Origin: Symsagittifera roscoffensis | Lineage: Eukaryota > Xenacoelomorpha > Acoela > Convolutidae | Reading direction: 5' to 3' | Assembly: GCF_963678635.1 (NCBI RefSeq) | Contig: NC_087063.1 | Location: 62,563,290 to 62,598,289, forward strand | DNA: 35,000 nucleotides | In this document: positions 19,456-30,219 of the stretch, in pieces | Layout: each line of letters starts with the position of its first letter | Position numbering within the stretch: position 1 is the first letter of the stretch | Notes under the pieces: model-generated | What the model was told of the DNA's origin: nothing | Seen by the model: only the letters and a program-made list of their open reading frames with translations | Database searches by the model: none | Position numbers and translations under genes: made by a program

Positions 19456-19910
19456 ATGGCTCCAGTCAAGGCCGCCTTTCAATGGTGGAACCAACACGCT
19501 GTCAGTTGGAGCAAATGGCCGTTCAGCGGACTTCGAAACCCGCCGGACAAAATCCCTCCTACGTGCACGAAGAGAGGCCCGTTACCAGACGGATCCTTGC
19601 CCAGTTGCGGAGCGGTTACTCCCCATTCCTACAAATTTATCTGCACAGACTAGACGAAACAACCTCAGAAGCATGCCTACAGTGCAACTCAGAAACCCAC
19701 ACAACGGGTCACCTATTCAGGTGCAGCGCAAACCCGACCACACTCACCCCCACGCACTGTTGAAAAACCCAATCGAGGCAGCCGCTTTCTTTCAACTCGA
19801 GACGGAAGAAGCCACAAACGACGGACAAAAGGAGGGCCAAACTACGGGAACCTAGGCAACGACAACAACAACTTGAACTAATTAATGAAGATCTTAACTT
19901 GGTCTAACTA
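19456..19910 (+). pseudogene. 3' end of a second LINE, reverse-transcriptase C-terminus
   Basis: The frame from 19482 encodes 'RRILAQLRSGYSPFLQIYL', followed by a zinc-knuckle-like 'CLQCNSETHTTGHLFRC' and 'NPTTLTP'. This matches the C-terminal block of LINE polymerases (…LAQLRSGhs..L..Yl.ri…C..C….HlF.C..nPT.L…LW.nP…). A frameshift near 19757 moves the continuation ('LKNPIEAAAFFQLE') into another frame ending at 19855. It is then followed by an AAC-rich stretch. The sequence is GC-richer than its surroundings, consistent with a more recent insertion than the 14.2-17.1 kb LINE. Only the 3' end is present, as with 5'-truncated copies. Confidence 0.75.
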
Positions 19911-20369
19911 GGGGAGAAGAGGGGTCTGGCATTGAAAATATTTGGAAGTAAATGAAAGATATGGTAGAGAAGAAGGCCACAGCAACGAAACAACAACTCA
20001 AAACGGAAATTCCAGCCAGCTGCTGGTCGGATAAAACAAAAAACAAGTCAATTTGATGAAACCTCTGCACAAAAGATTCGAGCTCTGTAGCCTCAGGAGG
20101 TGAAACAAGTGACTAATAAAACCATCCGTAGCTTTGATATAATATTTGTCTATCTCCGTACTAAAATTCATGTTTATATGTGTATGGTTTTAAAAGCACT
20201 GTTTTGTCACAGAATTTATGTCGCGGAGTATAAAATAATCTCAGTTTTTAAGACCATTTTATTTTTTTAATTTTATGACTAATTTTAAAAATTTTAAACA
20301 AATCAGAATTCACTCTCCCTCAAGTAAACTATATATTTGAGAGACAAACGATCTTCGAAAAAATCAAAC
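19911..20369. other. No recognisable gene; possible LINE 3' tail at the start
   Basis: The first 200 bp are purine-rich and may be the LINE 3' UTR, with 'aataaaa' at about 20115. The rest is AT-rich without frames of interest. Confidence 0.35.
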
Positions 20370-20690
20370 AATGGGCGCAGATGCAGATCTAGGTTTTTCT
20401 CGATGGGGCTGATTTTCAAGTTTTTGTCGATCATTGTCTCGATCACAATGATTTTCCGAGCTCTCTCAATTCACTAAAAAGACCTTGTTTTGGCCAATTT
20501 TCTTGCGCCGCACCCTAATTTTGAAAATTACGGCCTAAAAAAGGTGTTTTAGGCACTTTTTGGGCAGGTTTGACCAAAAAGTTTACTTTTTGTTCCGCAC
20601 ATGCTTCAATTGAAAATAAGTATACGTGGCGCCAAAGTCTACGTAAAACTTTTTTAAGGTCAGCCACTAAGCTGTAACTTAAAATATAGT
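20370..20690 (-). repeat. Dispersed repeat family R, copy 4 (reverse orientation)
   Basis: 'gcagatgcagatctagg', 'gagctctctcaattcactaaaa' and 'ccttgttttggccaattttcttgcgcc' align with 10553-10700 of copy 2; 'ggcgccaaagtct' and 'aacttttttaaggtcagcca' align with 10761-10800. Confidence 0.6.
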
Positions 20691-20784
20691 AACTTCAAAC
20701 CGTTCCAAAACCATTTGTGTCACTGAGGGTCTAACTCCAGTCTGGTTTCTCAGGTAAACCCTTGTCCAGTAGGACTTGATGGTT

Positions 20785-20832
20785 CTATGTGTGCAATGTT
20801 GCTACATCCTATGTGTGCAATGTTGCTATCAT
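20785..20832 (+). repeat. Short direct duplication, 24-bp period
   Basis: 'ctatgtgtgcaatgttgcta' occurs at 20785 and again at 20809. Confidence 0.85.
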
Positions 20833-21039
20833 GATGCTTTCATGTGCAGTATCAGTGGTGTTTGATGCAGGTCTGTCAGAGAAGTTTGAAATCAGAGAAG
20901 TCTGAAAACGGATCAGAAGGTCTCATGACTGTCTCTCAGGAAATGCTGTTTTATAACTATCATGATTGATTTATCAGCCTGGAAACAATATATTTTCATT
21001 TATTATGCAGGTATCTGGTGTTTGTTTTATGCGGTAACA

Positions 21040-21200
21040 GCTGCGACCCAATTGTTTGGTCAAAATCATTCCAAAAAAGGGCCCAAAGACATCGCAGAGA
21101 GTTTTGGCGCAAAACATTTTGGCTAAATAGAGTCTTTAAAGTGTTATGGGGAAACCTCGGAAAATCAATATGGTACAAGTAAAATATGGTCGACAAATTA
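21040..21200 (+). repeat. Dispersed repeat family R, copy 5
   Basis: 'ttggctaaatagagtctttaaagtg', 'ggggaaacctcggaaaat' and 'ggtcgacaaattat' align with 9325-9420 of copy 1; 'caattgtttggtcaaaatca' aligns with copy 3. Confidence 0.55.
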
Positions 21201-21676
21201 TCCGGATTTTTTTTGGAAAACCACTTACTGGAAAAGCTTTTGCGCACGCTATACGAGGGACTGCTCGAACTTTTTTTTTCATTTTTTGATTAACTTTAAG
21301 ATTTGCCAATGGCTCCAAGTTATTGTATCTCGGCGGTCCGTATTTTACCGTGTCTCAGTATTCAGTAAATTAGCGAAGTCTACATTGAGAGACTGCGAAT
21401 TTTGTCTATTCTTCGATTGGTTCATGTAAATTTCTGCCAAAATGAATTTGAATTGAAACTACTTAATGGGTTTCAACCGTGATTTCAAAAATTGGAACAT
21501 TATGTTCGGAACATAATGACGACATCAAAGTTGACCTTTCAGTTGCAACATTTTGGATTTAATGTAAAATCTATGAATAAGTCTGAAGGCTAACAGCAAA
21601 CATCTGAATGGAAAGCATGATTAGTATTCCTGTATTCTATTTATGGCGACATAATTGTATATTTATTCTGTTAATG

Positions 21677-21813
21677 TTAATCTGCTTGGACTCTTGTACT
21701 GCCAATATTCGTTATTTCGTTCCTGATTTTGTCAAATAGTTTAACAAACGGATCTGCCGATAGCGTATAGTCGAGTGTTGCAATTCTAGTCCATTTTTCT
21801 ACTAGGCTCCGAT
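21677..21813 (-). CDS. Possible antisense terminal exon, unidentified
   Basis: A strong acceptor 'tgtgccctttttag' ends at 21814, followed by an open frame entered in phase 1 and closed by TAA at 21679-21677. It contains 'EKWTRIATLDYTLSADPF' and 'FDKIRNEITNIGSTRVQAD'. AATAAA lies 10 nt past the stop (21667-21662). Composition is clearly coding-like. The acceptor is 15 bp upstream of the start codon of the plus-strand gene, so any earlier exons would lie antisense to that gene or beyond it. A fragment of a displaced gene is an equally good explanation. No family recognised. Confidence 0.35.
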
Positions 21814-21829
21814 CTAAAAAGGGCACAAA

Positions 21830-24800
21830 ATGGCCGGAGAATTGAGACCAGTCGTGACTTTGCATCCTGATTTTTCTAATGCGGCTTCTTCAATTGGTCA
21901 TCTCAAGCTGATAACTATTGATGACGCAGTTGGAACAGTTTCCAAACACTATCCCGGAATTTTCAATACTGAAAATGTTTCCCCGCCACTCAAATTGCCC
22001 AAAATGCCTAAATTTAGCCCGGAATTGAAAAAAGATATCACAAACTACATTGAAAAAGACACATCTATTCGAGGAGGCTGCATTTTGTACGACTATCACG
22101 CAGCTTACGCTTCTGGTTTTGCCAACTTAGAAGAAACTTTTGAAAAAATCCACAAAGCTCGATTAATTGTGTGTATGTTGACGTACATAGTTGCAAACTA
22201 ATACTTTTTGTTACTGCTCAAATCAGAGACAAAATGAAATCAGGAACACCTAACTCGGAACAAGCCATTGCCGAAAAAGTGATATCCCAGTTGGAGTTGA
22301 TAGAAAAACTTTTCGATCTGAGTAAAATAATTCATAGTTTTGTCGAAGTTAGACTCCTCGTTGAGTTCAGCAAACCAGGAGTATCGGAGAAAACTGCCGA
22401 AGAAGCGGCTGAAAGAATAAGAGTTCATGTTACTAATGGGTTGAAGAAATGGGCCAACAATCAAATCTGTTTCTCATTTGCCTACAAACCGAGTAAAAAC
22501 AAACCATTCGGTCTCACGGTTTTGTTTTCAAAAGAAGACAAATTTTCGGACAGCCGAGACCCTGTCAAAATCAAAATCGATTTTGATCAAATTGTTGCAT
22601 GCATGATTTTGACATGTCCGAAAATTTTCCGGTTCTTTGTAAATCCGACCTCAATTCCATCGGTTAACGGCACTTCATTTTCACCCGCAAACGTGGACGA
22701 AGTTATTACATCCATTTTTGGCCTATATTTCCCAGAATTTGGCGAGAAGTTGGAGACCTTACCCAGTTTAGATGTGGCGCCCATTAGCTTACTGGACAAG
22801 GAAAATCCAGGTAGTGTTTTGCAGAGCAATGATGATGGTACCCGAAAATTTCTCGCAGAGCTGCGCGATTTTTGGATGAAGCTTTTGCGTAGTTACCAGC
22901 TTTCGCACGGAGTTTTGCTATATACAGTTGATCAGAAAACAATTGGGAAAATTTTCACGAGGGTGAACAAGAATGACTCTTTCGAATGTGATTGGTTGTG
23001 GTGCACAGCCAAGGGATTTATTTCATTTGAACTTGGATTAACGTCATCCCCCCAAGAACCCAAAAGTGCCATTGCCAACAAACTCAAACAAATTACTTTG
23101 ACAACCGCTCCCAAACTTCAACTAATTGTTTTGAGTTTGTGGATCCATTTTCACAAATCTAGAACACCCGGTCTTGAAATCAGCGAAGAATTTTTGCAAA
23201 AAGGATACCATTTTATCAGACGTTATGTTAAATTTGTAATTTATATCACCAACACAAATAAAGTCGCAGTTGACAACTTTTTAGCCGGTTTTGTGCCTAA
23301 GAAAGAAGAGATTTCCTATGAATTTCTACCTCAAGTTTGCTTTTTGTTGAAAGAAAAGTCTTTGAAAAGCGAAGAATTGCGGCTGTATGGAATTTCGAAG
23401 AAAGAAAACTTTCTTTCACTTGGTAATGCTGAGCTTTCTATCGATGCTCTATTTTCATCGGAGGAGGAAAATTCCAGCTCAAGTTATGGTAGCGCTGAGT
23501 ATGGACCATTTTTGGAAACGGCCAAAACTAGCGGTGAAGACTGTGTAAATGAAACCATTCAAGTTTTGAGGTAAATTTCCGCAATGATGATTATTGGGAA
23601 TTTTCAAGAGCAGTCTGAAAGCGCATTCTTGTCAATTTCACAGAGAATAAATCCAGAAAAGTACCAGAAGGCTGCTGGAAACTTAGATGAAAACCTCCTC
23701 ACACAGTGGATGAAACTGGATATTCTTCCAAGTATCCAGCAGTACAGATTACTAGAGAGAGACCTGAGATTCGTTCACATTTATGGGGAGCCAGGCACGG
23801 GAAAAACGACGCTTTTGCAAATTGTGGCTTTTCAGGAAGCGATGAAAAGCAACATCGACAAAGTCTATTTTGCTGTTCCAGAGTCCAAATATTGGCTGAG
23901 AAGACAATTAAAAGAGTTCGTTCAAAAATCTGATTGTGACTTCTTTGCTCAAAAATTTGAGCTGATTGATCTGGAAAAATCAAGCAGAGAAGACAAATGG
24001 TCGACGGTTACTTGGAGACATTTGCATAGAAGTGTACTACTAGTTGATGAAGTCAGATTCGAGTCTCCGCAAATGAGTAAGCTGATGTTTTCATTCAAGT
24101 GTCAAAAAAATTAAGTTGTTTTTATGTAATAAATGCAAAATCTGGAATAATTTTCAAAGATTATTGTGGCGCTCATGTGATTGCGGGGGAAAGGGGGGTT
24201 TGGTAAATCAAATAGTTTACGATATTTGAAGTTTTTTGATTTTGAAAACCACGTTTGATGAGTTATTGAGACTCCACATTTTAGTTGAACTTCAGCCAAC
24301 ATTTGAAGAGCTCTTCCCTCACTTTGGCAAAGTGTGGATCAGCAATATGGCACCGATTGACCTCAATCAAATTCAAGGCCAAGGGAAGTTCATCGGCCTA
24401 GAAGGATTCCATCTAGTTACACTAAACATACTCTTCAGAAGCGCTGCTCATATTGGCGCTCTTTCATCGAAGTTCTTTCACGCCCGACGTCCCTTTGATC
24501 ACGTGAGCGCGAGACTTACTCAGTGTTTTTTGACCAACCAGTCGAAAGACATTTTCGAGCAACCTTTGCCCTATAAAAAAGTGGACGACCTTGAACTAAA
24601 ATCTGCCGACCCAAGTTACCTCATAATTATTTTGGCCGATCGAAATGAAGAATTCGAGTCGTTAGCCGACCAGCATGGAGATAGAGTGATTGTAGTGAAC
24701 CGTGATCAGCTAGGACCCGACGCGAACTTCGATTTCAGCTTCGGAGGCGCTGAAGTTTCTGTCTTGTTTTTCGTCATCCACTTTCTCTCCGAAACAGAAG

Positions 24801-25843
24801 TTCTGCAAAACGAAGATTATATGTGTGCAGTTTTGAAAGTACTTGCCGAAGGATTCACTCGCGCGCGTTTCAATTTCCGTTTTTACGTCAATGACAAACA
24901 TCTTGACTTTTTCAAGGCAGTTCTGTCTATTGTCAGCTGTGAGTTTGAGGATACTTTGATCGAGGCCAGAAACGGAGAATCGGAGGTTGATATTTCTCAG
25001 ATAACCGAAAGAACAAGAATCTCCTCTGAGGTTGCAAGAGCTGCCGTGATTTCCCAAAACATCCAAGTACTGAAACGAATGAACAACAAGTTCATTAAGA
25101 ATCTCGATTATTCCGAGATAGCACGAATAATTTCAATTCTTCACGCTGACATGTCGACGCAGTTTCTAGGAAAGTTTGCGGAGCTTTTTGGTGAACTTAT
25201 CAAACCGATGTTGACAAATTCGATCCACGCTGAAATGAACATAACCAATCGAAGCGCGACTTATAACGATTTAATAGCAAACTGCAACGTCGTGAAATCT
25301 GTCTATGAATTCCTGAGGAAACGATGTGTGAAAGTCCTTGAAATGCTTTTCGGCCTTCTTTCCGAAGATTCACTTAAGATCTTGCTAGAAATATCCACCA
25401 ACTTACTATATCACGGCGCGTTCAGCGGAGACCTCACAACGTTTAAATTTGTAGGCGATCTTCTGAAAAAATTTGACCTCTGGGAAGACCGTATCAATGA
25501 ATTATATTTTTCAGAAGTCGAAAAAAGTCCACATAATTCAAAAACCAGTCAAGCTTTTACAATATTGGCGATGATATGCAAAAATAACTCCAGCACTTCA
25601 TGCGTGAAATTGCTGCTTGAAAATGGATTCACCAGATTTAATTTAAAATACAAACACAATTGCTTGTATTACGCAATCTGGTTTGGGAATCTAGAGACAG
25701 TCGAAGCTTTGCTTGAAAATGCAGTAGCAAGGAAATGTTATCTAGACGACTGTGCTAATGATTATGATGGAAAAACTGCTTTAGAGTTTTCCAAGCTAAT
25801 AGGAAATGAGAAAATAACTGCCGTACTATCAAAGTTAGTATAG
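21830..25843 (+). CDS. Large P-loop NTPase / helicase-like protein with C-terminal ankyrin repeats
   Basis: Four exons, about 1,230 residues. Exon 1 (21830-22170) starts with ATG in a good context (aaaATGG). The intron at about 22171-22226 is 56 bp, and exon 2 extends to 23570 (donor gtaaat). Exon 3 starts at 23622 or 23646, both in phase, and ends at 24076 (donor gtaagc). Exon 4 begins at 24285 (acceptor 'cacattttag', phase 1) and ends at TAA 25843. Residues 1-350 are unrecognised. Around 360-395, 'FECDWLWCTAKGFISFELG' followed by 'AIANKLKQI' resembles the D…ExK/G…Q pattern of NERD/PD-(D/E)XK-like nuclease domains, probably degenerate. Walker A GEPGTGKTT is at about 617 and Walker B 'VLLVDEV' at about 700. 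'VTLNILFRSAAHI' at about 760 recalls a superfamily-1 helicase motif. About 1140-1232 reads as ankyrin-like repeats ('CVKLLLENG', 'TVEALLENA', 'DGKTALEFSKLIG'). Likely intracellular; the substrate is unknown. Confidence 0.8.
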
Positions 25844-25945
25844 GTTATCTGAAGTAGGATAAAAAACAGTTAATCTTAATATGTTAAAAAATATTTGTAT
25901 TTGGCATTCAAAAGCATAGAAAAACTCCTTGTTCCATGCTTTGTA

Positions 25946-26151
25946 TAGTGCTGATTTAAATTTTTTGGAAAAAACGCAAAATCGAAAATAAGAACGCGGT
26001 TTTCTCAAATTGAGTTGCTCAGTTAAAAAATGATGAAGACAAAAATGGCTTAGAAATTTTGCAAAAGTAATAGGGTGCAATTGGTTTTGCGAGTTTCATG
26101 CCCTATTTTCAAGTTGTTTTCCCTGTGTCCGGATAATTTAAATCAGCACTG
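25946..26151. mobile_element. Tc1/mariner-type MITE, 206 bp
   Basis: Terminal inverted repeats: 25946-25962 and 26135-26151, 16 bp identical plus one terminal mismatch (TAGTGCTG on the left, CAGTGCTG as read from the right end). Both ends are flanked by the dinucleotide TA (25944-25945, 26152-26153), the classic Tc1/mariner target duplication. It has no transposase and lies about 100 bp downstream of the ankyrin gene's stop. Confidence 0.75.
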
Positions 26152-26550
26152 TAGCACACAGTGTAAAATCATGTTTTTGCTTTTATATGTTGTAGATACT
26201 CTGATTACTCAAAAACCACAATAATATTGTCGTCAAAAAATTTACAGCAGAAGTATGTTGGCTATAATTAGCAAAATTTTTGCTAATGAGCTGTGAAAAC
26301 AATTATTGTTCATTTGATATTACTTCCTGAGATCTCTTGTGTAATTCCCGGAGTATCACTTATTTCAATAATCAAAAAATTCAAACCCACATCACTTCAT
26401 AAAAAATTGTCACATGTGAAATATATATTTGTGATTTTAAGCTTAGAGGATCTATATATGAAAAAGAAAAAAGCTTGATTAAACAGTTGAAATCGGTATC
26501 ATTAGAAAAAAAACATTCATCTCATATTCAGAAAAAAAACATTCAGCTTA
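26152..26550. other. No recognisable gene
   Basis: AT-rich. 26385-26490 is distantly similar to 26940-27050 (shared 'acttcataa', 'cacatgt', 'gcttag'). Confidence 0.35.
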
Positions 26551-26600
26551 TATATTTTGTACTTTTTTTTTCAAAAATCGGGAAAAAAGTACAAAATATA
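26551..26600. repeat. Hairpin with 18-bp perfect arms
   Basis: 'tatattttgtactttttt' (26551-26568) is the exact reverse complement of 26583-26600, with a 14-bp loop. Confidence 0.85.
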
Positions 26601-28140
26601 CTTTACAAAAAAAGATCAGAAGTAAAATCTTCTAACTAAATTTGAGCCCAGGACGTCAATAATTTTCAGATGATATGAAAATTTCCTATCAATTATTGCA
26701 CAAATTTTGTCTTTTAAAAACTATAAGAATTTCAAAAAAAATATATACTAATTCTGTCTTATTTTTCAAAATTTTTCACCCTTGCGATTTGTTAAATACA
26801 ATAGGATGTTTTCAGCTGCTATTATTGTAATAGTACGAGCTAATTGATTGGCTACAAAAATGGCTGAGTCAAGCTAATTGAGTTGCTAAGCAGGAAATAC
26901 ATCTTGCGTTCATTGTCCGAGTTAGCGATTTGAAGTCTCCATAACTTCATAAGAAGTAACCACATGTAACATTTATGCCTTTAATTTAGGCTTAGGGCCT
27001 CGATACCATTCAGGTGGTATTAAAAAACTTGGTTAAAAATTGGCTGGTTTAAGAGAAAACAAGACACATCTCGCACTAATTTTCCATCTATTCTTCGAAA
27101 GTTGAAACAAAAAGACAAGGGTCATGCCATTTACTATAAAAATATATGACAACTTTATGAGAAGCAATTTCTACTATATTGCAAAAAAATTCCGGTCATA
27201 CAATTTCCATATATGAAAACTGTAAGATAGGCAATTTTTACTTTGCAATTCTTACTTTACTGCAATGTGAAAAAAACGTAATTTAGGAAAAAAATTTTTG
27301 TTGTTAATTTTAGCCGCAACATCATTTTCTTGCTACTAAAAACATTTTTTTTTTTCAAAAAAAATTGCATGCTAAAGTTAGTTTTTTTTATAAGTAGAAA
27401 AAAAAGTTTCTCTAAAACATAGTCTAGGCGAAGTTTTTCAAACAAAATTGACTAAATTCACTAAAAAGTTTTGTGCAACTCAAACACGAAACGTTTAATG
27501 TTTTTGTTTTGTAAAAAAACTTCAATTTGTCAAAAAAATCATGCCACAATTTTTTAAAAGTAAAATTTTGACTGGAAACTTGCTAGCCAAACACAAAAGT
27601 TTAAGGTTTTATTTCATAGATCAGAGTGAAGTATGAAATATTAGAAATATTATCTCAGACAATAACTACGCAAAGGCGGGTATCTGTGAGATTTATTCCC
27701 ATCAAACAATATGATTGCTTGTGCTAAAAAGACTTGGCTATTGTGTTTTCGACAAAACTCAAAAACTTTCAGCAAAACTTGAAAAATAATGAATTTTGGG
27801 TTTAAGGAAAGACGCTTGTCATATAATTTTTAAGTATAAATAAATGCTTATTGTAGAGTTTTCTCGCAATTTTTTGTACATCCTAGTAGTTTCAATGATA
27901 TATATCTCAAATTTATTATTTTTTCATGCAAGTTCCTTATTTGCCACTGTGAGAACTGTCTCCTTTCAACAACGCAAAGTCATATTCTTCATATTTTCCA
28001 ACATCAACAATTTAACTGACAGATTTTCATATAAAAAAGCGTTCTTTAACAACAATATAAAGATACCAAAATTTGATTTTAGAAAACGTCAATTTTTCCT
28101 AATTGTGTAGAAAATGAGGTATATATATATGCTCGGGGTG
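26601..28140. other. Gene-poor AT-rich stretch
   Basis: No convincing exon. The 19-mer at 27197-27215 ('catacaatttccatatatg') is identical to 5841-5859, so a one-sided remnant of the family P palindrome lies here. 'gcaattt(c/t)tact' is repeated several times around 27160-27250. Confidence 0.45.
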
Positions 28141-28149
28141 TATTTTTTT

Positions 28150-28365
28150 TCAAATCGATTTTGCAAATATTTGGTCACTCGGGGGATTGATCTCTACATC
28201 TGCATGGGCCCAGCCGGGTGTGCACACCACAAAAAAATCTGCCACGAATCTGTCTAAATTGCTCGTTTTATACTTTACATGCGTCAATTTATCCCGTACT
28301 GCAAAATCGCTTGAAATTGAATTTAGACAGCTAATTGGTTTTATATTATTCCATATACGAGTCAA
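28150..28365 (-). CDS. Possible exon or fragment, unidentified
   Basis: A 71-codon frame with no ATG at its start. Composition is more balanced than the local background, with 'RIWNNIKPISCLNSISSDF' and 'VVCTPGWAHADVEINPPSD'. No acceptor was found close upstream. It may belong with the cysteine-rich exon candidate at 28426-28539 or be a decayed element. Confidence 0.2.
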   Translation of the reverse strand: MTRIWNNIKPISCLNSISSDFAVRDKLTHVKYKTSNLDRFVADFFVVCTPGWAHADVEINPPSDQIFAKSI

Positions 28366-28425
28366 ATTGTAACATTTAAATTATGATATTATCAACTTAA
28401 AATTCAGTTAGTTGTCAATATTTAC

Positions 28426-28539
28426 CAAAAACGATTCGAGATCAACTAAAGGGCAGTCGGAACATTCAGGGCTTTGCCCTGATGAGCAGTCTTTTTTAAA
28501 CTTACATGCCAGTACTGTTGTGCTTTTCTTACGTTCAAA
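28426..28539 (-). CDS. Possible 38-codon cysteine-rich exon
   Basis: Bounded by 'aaggttag' (acceptor) and 'gtaaatatt' (donor), exactly 38 codons, phase 0 at both ends. It encodes 'LACKFKKDCSSGQSPECSDC' and then 'PLVDLESFL', with Cys spacing C-x5-C-x7-C-x2-C. The 'SPECSDC' segment shares an exact 18-nt match with 1993-2010 on the opposite strand, where the same frame reads 'SPECSEC'. An overlapping frame from ATG 28631 reads through this region to a stop at 28446, so the frame choice is uncertain. Acceptor pyrimidine content is poor. Confidence 0.25.
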
Positions 28540-28959
28540 CTAACCTTGTTATAAACCGCATTGATAACTACTATAGCTAGAATTTGGGTCAAAATCTCGT
28601 GACAGACTTTATCAATTGAATAAACACACATATGTCAGGTTCAGAACCATATTAGCAGTTTATCGAGTAGAAAATCATTGACTACAAAATTGTATACTCG
28701 CACCCTAAAATACTAAAGCGTACCATAGTCAGTTTTGAATAATCGTACGCACCTGTCGTCACTTTTGTTTTTTATCATTAATAACATAAAAAAATGAAAT
28801 TCAATATTTGTATTATGAAGTATAAGTGTCTGATTTGAAGCATTAAATGGTCCAACGTAGTCTAAAAAACAGCGAAATTTACAATGAGCAGAATCGGGGA
28901 AAGCCAAAAAAAATAGTTCCCAAACTATAAATTCCAAACTATAATCAATCCTTGTAATC

Positions 28960-29060
28960 AGGGGCGGATTTAGGGGGGTTGTAATCGCCCTCCTCAGGGA
29001 TTCGAACCCCTGCCGACCAAAAAGACCCGAAAGACCCAAAAGACCCAAAAGACCAAACAC
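28960..29060. repeat. Family R-like end with B-box-like motif, and 'aagaccca' iteration
   Basis: 'caggggcggatttagggggg' resembles hAT-type termini and the start of family R copies. 'gggattcgaacccctgccgac' is shared with 9120-9145. On the minus strand it reads GGTTCGAATCC, a match to the RNA polymerase III B box. It is followed by four copies of an 'aaagaccca' unit (29019-29057). Confidence 0.5.
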
Positions 29061-30060
29061 TTTACAAAATTCCGATTAAACCAAGACGAATAAGACGACC
29101 AGTGACGTCTAATTAAGCAAAAAATGTGTTAGTTCAAAAATTAATCTAACTTTCAATCAATTTAAATGAAACAAGGCTAAGAAAAATTTTACTGAAAACT
29201 TTTAATTTTGACTCAGAAACAATTCTATTAAAAATTTATAGCTTGGATTTAAACTCAGATCTGAAGTTGTCAGTTTCAACGTTTCAATTTCATATATTTA
29301 GAATTCATCCAGAAAACATTGCAGATAAAGAATTAATTTTGAAATAGAAATTTTAAAAAACAGCTCAAATTTGTCAAGAAACGAAACAAATGTTTATTTG
29401 CATTTAATATAAATTTTTGTCATGTTTCAAGCTCCAGAAAATTAGATATTTTTTTAGAAAAGGTTGATTCAAATTTACACGAACATCAGCCTTGACGACT
29501 AAGATTTGTTTTATTCCTTTTAATTATACTGAAAAAAAAAATCATTTGCTTACTCTTACAAAACAACATGTTATATTTCTTGAGTCTTATTCTTCTCGCC
29601 AGGTTAGTTTAACTCAAAATCTAAAGTTACATTTTTGAAACAAAAATACTGAGCAGTTTTCTCAGTGTCGAAAAAAAACTGGTATAGTTTTTAATGCTAT
29701 TAAGGCCTTTTAACCGCTAAGGGAATGAATAAAAAAGAGCGGTCTTTGTACATAGTTTTTACTTTTTAGAGTTTGCTAAAGAGATTAGTAATTTTTTCTT
29801 GAGGTGCGTTTTAGGCTCGTACAGGCTACCACCTTATTTGATTTTAAATAGGGTGTTTCAAATAAACTTTCAAATGTTTTTATACTGAGGTACTGAAAAT
29901 TTACACGCTCAAAGAGCGTAGGATAATGACATTCATTTTTAAGTCTTGAATCGCGCGACAGCTTGTGAAGACTTTTAATCTCTTAAAACGTCTATTTTCT
30001 ACGTTGGGTCAAAATTGCAGTACCTCAGCTCAAAATTTATTGAACAAAATTTAACAATTT
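29061..30060. other. Gene-poor AT-rich stretch
   Basis: No frame of interest. AATAAA on the minus strand at 30065-30060 lies about 155 nt past the stop of the minus-strand cassette gene and could be its polyadenylation signal. Confidence 0.4.
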
Positions 30061-30219
30061 TTATTATACCGAAGAATTATTCAAAGTTTGAGAGACTAAG
30101 AGAAGTACATGGAAAAATTAATTTTTCGGGCAGTCTTTTTTGATATCCGGTTAAACTTTTTTCATGAAACAGACCCAATTTTGCCTTGCGTTAGGGCAAA
30201 ATGGTGGCAGTTTTCAAAG

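Noticed and set aside
27844-28110. 88-codon hydrophobic ORF with ATG
   Set aside because: Phe/Ile/Leu-rich translation expected from T-rich DNA; no transmembrane family pattern and no splice or promoter support.
28985-29020. Minus-strand tRNA gene
   Set aside because: Only a T-arm-like GGTTCGAATCC is present; no anticodon arm, D arm or acceptor stem can be drawn.
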